Shown here: piece after piece, positions 7,859 through 10,666 of the stretch
Position numbering within the stretch: position 1 is the stretch's first letter
Layout: each line of letters begins with the position of its first letter
DNA from: Pseudomonadota bacterium
GTDB lineage: Bacteria; Pseudomonadota; Alphaproteobacteria; Acetobacterales; Acetobacteraceae
Length of the DNA stretch: 10,666 nucleotides
Direction of reading: 5' to 3'
NCBI GenBank assembly: GCA_021808055.1
Contig: JAKBCH010000056.1
Span: 1 to 10,666 of the forward strand
Made by a program: the position numbers and the translations under genes
Notes under the pieces: model-generated
What the model was told of the DNA's origin: nothing
What the model saw: the letters and a program-made list of their open reading frames with translations, nothing else
Database searches by the model: none

Positions 7859-7863
7859 ATTTT

Positions 7864-7870
7864 CTTCCCC
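7864..7870 (-). promoter_or_regulatory. Ribosome binding site of lpd
   Basis: On the minus strand GGGGAAG is followed by five bases (AAAAT) and the ATG at 7858. It selects the first of two nearby Met codons. Confidence 0.65.
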
Positions 7871-7893
7871 AGGGACAACAGGTTCCGGTAAGG

Positions 7894-7922
7894 CTCATAG
7901 CCCCGGTTGCAGCGCGGAACAA
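7894..7922 (-). promoter_or_regulatory. Candidate sigma-70-type promoter for lpd-pdxJ
   Basis: On the minus strand TTGTTC (7922-7917), a 17-nt spacer and TATGAG (7899-7894) lie about 36 nt before the lpd ATG. Spacing is ideal but the -10 is only a partial match. Alphaproteobacterial promoters are often degenerate, so this is a suggestion only. Confidence 0.33.
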
Positions 7923-7960
7923 TTCGTGGTGGGCGGGGCAGCCCAGCATTTTAAGCCTTT

Positions 7961-8033
7961 CGATTGTTTCATGAACCGCTAACCCGTGCGGGAGGTTTTC
8001 ACTCCCACATCAATTGTACGTTCAAGACAATCG
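7961..8033 (+). promoter_or_regulatory. Inverted-repeat leader of the small membrane protein gene (possible cis-acting RNA or operator)
   Basis: CGATTGT (7961-7967) pairs perfectly with ACAATCG (8027-8033), and TGAAC (7972-7976) pairs with GTTCA (8020-8024), with a small internal loop between them. The stem encloses a GGGAG/CTCCC hairpin (7990-7994 with 8002-8006, loop GTTTTCA). Its 3' foot ends one base before the GGAGG ribosome site at 8035-8039. A second local pairing, ATTGT (8013-8017) with ACAAT (8027-8031), would compete with the long stem. If transcribed to the right this is a structured 5' leader; as DNA it is a long dyad between the divergent lpd and small-ORF genes. Confidence 0.4.
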
Positions 8034-8034
8034 T

Positions 8035-8039
8035 GGAGG
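8035..8039 (+). promoter_or_regulatory. Strong ribosome binding site of the 54-residue membrane protein
   Basis: GGAGG stands 5 nt before the ATG at 8045. It decides the start in favour of 8045 over upstream in-frame codons beginning at 7964, and shows the small gene is probably translated well. Confidence 0.75.
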
Positions 8040-8044
8040 CGAAA

Positions 8045-8209
8045 ATGGGCCTGATCCTTCTCATTCTGATACTTATTCTACTGTTTGGCGGTGGTGGCGG
8101 CTATTATGCGCATCGCTCTTACGGCGGTTACGGCTCCGGCGGTGTGCTGGGCCTGGTCATCATCGTCCTGCTCATCGTTTGGTTGGTGGGCGGCTTTGCG
8201 TACCATTAA
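8045..8209 (+). CDS. Small glycine-rich two-helix membrane protein (DUF3309-like)
   Basis: The 54-residue product has a hydrophobic helix at about 2-14 (GLILLILILILLF), a Gly/Tyr-rich loop at about 15-33 (GGGGGYYAHRSYGGYGSGG) and a second hydrophobic helix at about 34-50 ending in WLVGG. This layout, with an MG-x-ILLI start and a GGxLGLV second helix, resembles the short DUF3309-type proteins common in Proteobacteria, whose function is unknown. No catalytic residues or cysteines are present. GGAGG 5 nt upstream marks the start; upstream in-frame codons would only add polar, non-conserved sequence. The gene is divergent from lpd, and its TAA overlaps the stop of the convergent minus-strand gene. 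A role in the inner membrane or stress response would be a guess. Confidence 0.75.
   Translation: MGLILLILILILLFGGGGGYYAHRSYGGYGSGGVLGLVIIVLLIVWLVGGFAYH
8206..8209. other. Shared TTAA carrying both stop codons of two convergent genes
   Basis: The plus-strand gene ends with TAA at 8207-8209 and the minus-strand gene with TAA read from 8208-8206. The palindromic TTAA supplies both stops, so the two coding regions overlap by 4 bp and leave no room for a separate terminator between them. Confidence 0.75.
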
Positions 8210-8535
8210 CCTAGCCGGAAGCGTGCTTTCGTAACGGCGTCCTGGTCGAGTGCGGCTTTGATATCCGCTTCGCCCAACAGAGATGCCAACACAATCACCC
8301 GGTTGAAATATGGCGCGGCCCCGGTTGCGCGGTCCCGGTAGAGGGCTGAAAAGGCATTCGCCGCCGGGCCGCGTGCCGCACAGCAAAAGCAGCCCGGTTG
8401 GTGGCCGAATTTTGGGGCGGTAAAGCGCAGCGCATGGCCAAGCTCCGGCATGGCGTGGCCGCCCTCTACCAGCACGGCGTCATCCGGCCCCGGTGTGCCG
8501 CCTATATAAACGGGAATACGGCCATCTTTTTCCAT
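8206..8535 (-). CDS. Small Cys-rich protein resembling an internal part of CobW/COG0523 GTPases
   Basis: From ATG at 8535 the product has 109 residues. Its middle, PGCFCCAARGP (Cys 49, 51 and 52), resembles the metal-binding GCxCC...R block of COG0523 (CobW/YeiR/ZigA-type) metallochaperone GTPases. What follows also fits: a helix, FNRVIVLAS where those proteins have DRVVIETTG, then ALDQDAVTKARFRLG matching their 'D-x-x-L-...-RL' end. The P-loop lysine is absent: the N-terminal IPVYIGGTPGPDDAVL only faintly recalls GxxGxGKT. It is thus probably not a GTPase. A GTG at 8589 would add 18 residues but overlap metH; neither start has a good ribosome site. It is divergent from metH, a cobalamin- and zinc-dependent enzyme, and converges with the small membrane protein gene. 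A metal or cofactor role is inference; a conserved hypothetical unrelated to CobW remains possible. Confidence 0.6.
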   Translation of the reverse strand: MEKDGRIPVYIGGTPGPDDAVLVEGGHAMPELGHALRFTAPKFGHQPGCFCCAARGPAANAFSALYRDRATGAAPYFNRVIVLASLLGEADIKAALDQDAVTKARFRLG

Positions 8536-8553
8536 GTATTGGAAATGGGGTGC

Positions 8554-8560
8554 GGGGAGG
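8554..8560 (+). promoter_or_regulatory. Probable ribosome binding site of metH
   Basis: GGGGAGG lies 13 nt before the ATG at 8574, longer than usual, and only 4 nt before an in-frame TTG at 8565. The start is therefore either ATG 8574 (used here) or TTG 8565, three codons earlier. Confidence 0.5.
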
Positions 8561-8573
8561 CTATTTGGCAAGC

Positions 8574-10666
8574 ATGTCAAACCGTCCACACCTGCTTGAA
8601 GCCCTTTCCCGTAATGTTCTGCTCTGCGATGGCGGCATGGGCTCGCGTGTTCAGGCGCTCACCCTCGATATCGAGAAAGACTACTGGGACAAGGAAAACT
8701 GCACGGAAGTGCTGAACCTCTCCCGGCCGGATCTGGTGCGGGAGATCCACCGCGGCTATTTCGAAGCCGGGTCGGACATGGTGCAGACCAACAGCTTCGG
8801 TGGCTCGCCCATCACGCTGGGCGAGTTCGAGCTGACCGACCGCGCCTTCGAGATCAACAAGATCGCCGGTGAGCTGGCGCGGGAAGCCGCTGAGAGCTTC
8901 GCGGATGGCCGCCACCGTTGGGTGGTGGGCTCCATCGGGCCGGGCACCAAGCTGCCAAGCCTCGGCAATGTCGCCTATGACCCGCTGGAAGAGGCGCTGT
9001 TTTTGCAATCCCAGGGGCTGCTGGCGGGCGGGGTGGATGCCATCCTCATCGAAACCTGCCAGGACACGCTGCAGATTAAAGCCGCGGTGAACGGTGCCAA
9101 GCGCGCCATTGCCGCCGCCAAGAGCAATATCCCCATCTTCGTGCAGGTGACGGTGGAAACCACCGGCACGCTGCTGGTGGGGCCGGACATCGCGGCGGCC
9201 GCCACCATCATCAACGCGCTGGACGTGCCGCTGATGGGGCTGAACTGCGCCACCGGCCCGCAGGAAATGGCGGAGCATGTGCGCTACCTCTCCCAGAACT
9301 GGCCGGGCAAGATTTCCGTGCAGCCCAATGCCGGGTTGCCGGAGCTGGTGGACGGCCAAACCCACTACCCCCTCGGCGGGGCCGAGATGGCGAGCTGGGT
9401 GGAACGCTTCGTAGTGGAGGATGGGGTGAATCTCATCGGCGGGTGCTGCGGCACCTCCATCCCGCATATCCAGGCGCTGGACGGGATGCTGAAGAAGCTG
9501 GGCAACCCGCGCCCGGCCCCCATCGCGCGCAAATTTTTCTGGGTGCCGTCCGTCGCCAGCCTTTATGGCGCGGTGCCGCTGCGCCAGGAGAACAGCTATT
9601 TCTCCATAGGCGAGCGCTGCAACGCCAACGGCTCGAAGAAATGGCGCGAGCTGCAGGAGGCGGGCGATTGGGATGGCTGTGTGGCCATGGGCCGCGAGCA
9701 GGTGGCCGAAGCCTCCAACGCGCTGGATATCTGCACTGCCTTTGTTGGGCGCAACGAAACTGCCGAGATGAACGAGGTCATCACCCGCTTCACCTCCTCC
9801 GTCAACGCGCCGCTGGTGATCGATTCCACTGAGACGCCTGTGATTGAAGCGGCGTTGAAGCTGCATGGCGGCAAGCCGATCATCAACTCGATAAATTTCG
9901 AGGATGGCGAGGGCCACGCGACAGACCGGCTGAAGCTCGCGAAGAAATTCGGCGCGGCGGTAATCGCGCTCACCATTGACGAAGTGGGCATGGCGAAGGA
10001 GCCTGCGGACAAGCTGCGCATCGCCGAGCGGCTGGTGAAGTTTGCCTGTGAAAAGTACGGCCTGCCGCAATCGGATTTGCTGATCGACCCGCTCACCTTC
10101 ACCATCGCCACCGGCAATGAGGATGACCGCAAGCTGGGACAATGGACCTTGGAAGGCATCAAGATGATCCGGGACAAATTCCCGGAGATTCAGATCATCC
10201 TTGGCCTCTCCAATATCTCCTTCGGCCTTAACCCCGCCGCGCGGGCGGTGCTGAACTCGGTGTTTCTGGACCATGCTGTGAAGGCCGGTATGACAGGCGC
10301 CATCGTCCACGTCTCCAAAATCCGGCCTCTGCATCTTATCGATCCGGCGGAGGTGAAGGTTTGCGAGGACCTCATCTTTGACCGCCGCGCGGAAGGCTAT
10401 GACCCGCTGCAAAAACTGCTGGAGATGTTCGCCGACCGCAAAGCCGCAGACGCCACCAAGAAGAAGCGCGCCGAGACCGTGGAAGGACGCCTGAAAGACC
10501 GGATTGTGGATGGCGACCGCAAGGGGCTTTCGGACGAGCTGGACGAGGCGCTGAAAACCCACAAACCGCTTGAGATCATCAATAATATTCTGCTGGACGG
10601 GATGAAAGTGGTGGGCGAGCTGTTTGGTGCTGGCAAGATGCAGCTGCCTTTCGTGCTGCAATCGGC
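8574..10666 (+). CDS. metH: Cobalamin-dependent methionine synthase, N-terminal 697 residues (3' end outside window)
   Basis: MetH moves the methyl group of 5-methyltetrahydrofolate through cobalamin to homocysteine, giving methionine. The frame stays open to the right edge. The homocysteine domain (about 1-310) begins LLCDGGMGS and holds the zinc ligands C225 (LNCATGP) and C291/C292 (IGGCCGTS). The pterin domain (about 340-610) starts NSYFSIGERCN and shows VIDSTE, LIDPLTF (D505) and GLSNISFGL (N547). At the usual D-x-N site it reads LDICTA, with Cys387 in place of Asn. From about 633 the helical cap of the cobalamin module begins (LEIINNILLDGMKVVGELFGAGKMQLPFVLQS). The DxHxxG cobalamin ligand would lie beyond the edge, so presence of the activation domain cannot be judged. 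No cobalamin or SAM/SAH riboswitch is seen upstream: the divergent gene begins only 38 bp away. Confidence 0.96.
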   Translation, partial: MSNRPHLLEALSRNVLLCDGGMGSRVQALTLDIEKDYWDKENCTEVLNLSRPDLVREIHRGYFEAGSDMVQTNSFGGSPITLGEFELTDRAFEINKIAGELAREAAESFADGRHRWVVGSIGPGTKLPSLGNVAYDPLEEALFLQSQGLLAGGVDAILIETCQDTLQIKAAVNGAKRAIAAAKSNIPIFVQVTVETTGTLLVGPDIAAAATIINALDVPLMGLNCATGPQEMAEHVRYLSQNWPGKISVQPNAGLPELVDGQTHYPLGGAEMASWVERFVVEDGVNLIGGCCGTSIPHIQALDGMLKKLGNPRPAPIARKFFWVPSVASLYGAVPLRQENSYFSIGERCNANGSKKWRELQEAGDWDGCVAMGREQVAEASNALDICTAFVGRNETAEMNEVITRFTSSVNAPLVIDSTETPVIEAALKLHGGKPIINSINFEDGEGHATDRLKLAKKFGAAVIALTIDEVGMAKEPADKLRIAERLVKFACEKYGLPQSDLLIDPLTFTIATGNEDDRKLGQWTLEGIKMIRDKFPEIQIILGLSNISFGLNPAARAVLNSVFLDHAVKAGMTGAIVHVSKIRPLHLIDPAEVKVCEDLIFDRRAEGYDPLQKLLEMFADRKAADATKKKRAETVEGRLKDRIVDGDRKGLSDELDEALKTHKPLEIINNILLDGMKVVGELFGAGKMQLPFVLQS

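Noticed and set aside
8210..8235. Possible bidirectional terminator next to the convergent stops (CGGAA/TTTCG hairpin)
   Set aside because: The stem is about 5 bp with one G-U pair and no T-run follows on either strand.
8536..8573. Cobalamin or SAM/SAH riboswitch upstream of metH
   Set aside because: Only 38 bp separate the two divergent starts, and I see no recognisable aptamer core in or just before this gap.
8536..8589. GTG start at 8589 for the CobW-like protein
   Set aside because: The added 18 residues lie opposite the metH ribosome site and first codons and look unlike protein-family sequence. It is kept only as an alternative.
8577..10661. A 694-codon open frame on the minus strand opposite metH
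   Set aside because: Its translation is rich in His, Arg, Gln and Ala with no family motif, and it is the mirror of GC-rich metH codons. The plus-strand MetH carries all zinc and pterin motifs, so this is a shadow frame.

Overview
The window looks like ordinary chromosome of a GC-rich alphaproteobacterium. An Acetobacteraceae/Rhodospirillales-type host is my inference. It rests on the DUF1849/EipB-type envelope protein, a phasin beside a TetR/COQ9-like regulator, the 'short-type' look of MetH and high-GC codon use. I see no insertion sequence, prophage, CRISPR array, tRNA or rRNA.

Layout, left to right. A plus-strand row runs from the left edge to about 3982: the C-terminal part of a TetR-like regulator, a phasin (polyhydroxyalkanoate granule protein), uvrB (nucleotide excision repair) and an eipB-like periplasmic protein. 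Gaps are 15, 37 and 31 nt, so co-transcription is plausible. It converges on a minus-strand block. The first minus-strand gene met from the left is a MarR-family regulator interrupted by an in-frame amber codon. An AT-rich, dyad-rich gap (4583-4692) separates it from glucokinase (glk). Then come pdxJ (pyridoxine 5'-phosphate synthase) and lpd (dihydrolipoamide dehydrogenase). On the minus strand the order is lpd, pdxJ, glk, marR. lpd and pdxJ overlap by the 4 nt ATGA and are probably translationally coupled.

Divergent from lpd is a 54-residue, glycine-rich, two-helix membrane protein whose leader can fold into an extended stem ending just before a strong Shine-Dalgarno. It meets a convergent minus-strand gene tail to tail, and both stop codons lie in one palindromic TTAA. 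That gene encodes a small Cys-rich protein resembling an internal part of CobW/COG0523 metallochaperone GTPases (GCFCC motif) without an intact P-loop. It is divergent from metH (cobalamin-dependent methionine synthase), which runs off the right edge.

Functionally the window is mostly central metabolism: glucose phosphorylation, lipoamide oxidation for 2-oxoacid dehydrogenases, B6 synthesis, methionine/folate cycling and carbon storage, plus DNA repair and envelope maintenance. I found no clearly new multi-gene system. The parts most worth a second look are the CobW-like mini-protein next to metH, the amber-interrupted marR, and the structured leader of the small membrane protein.
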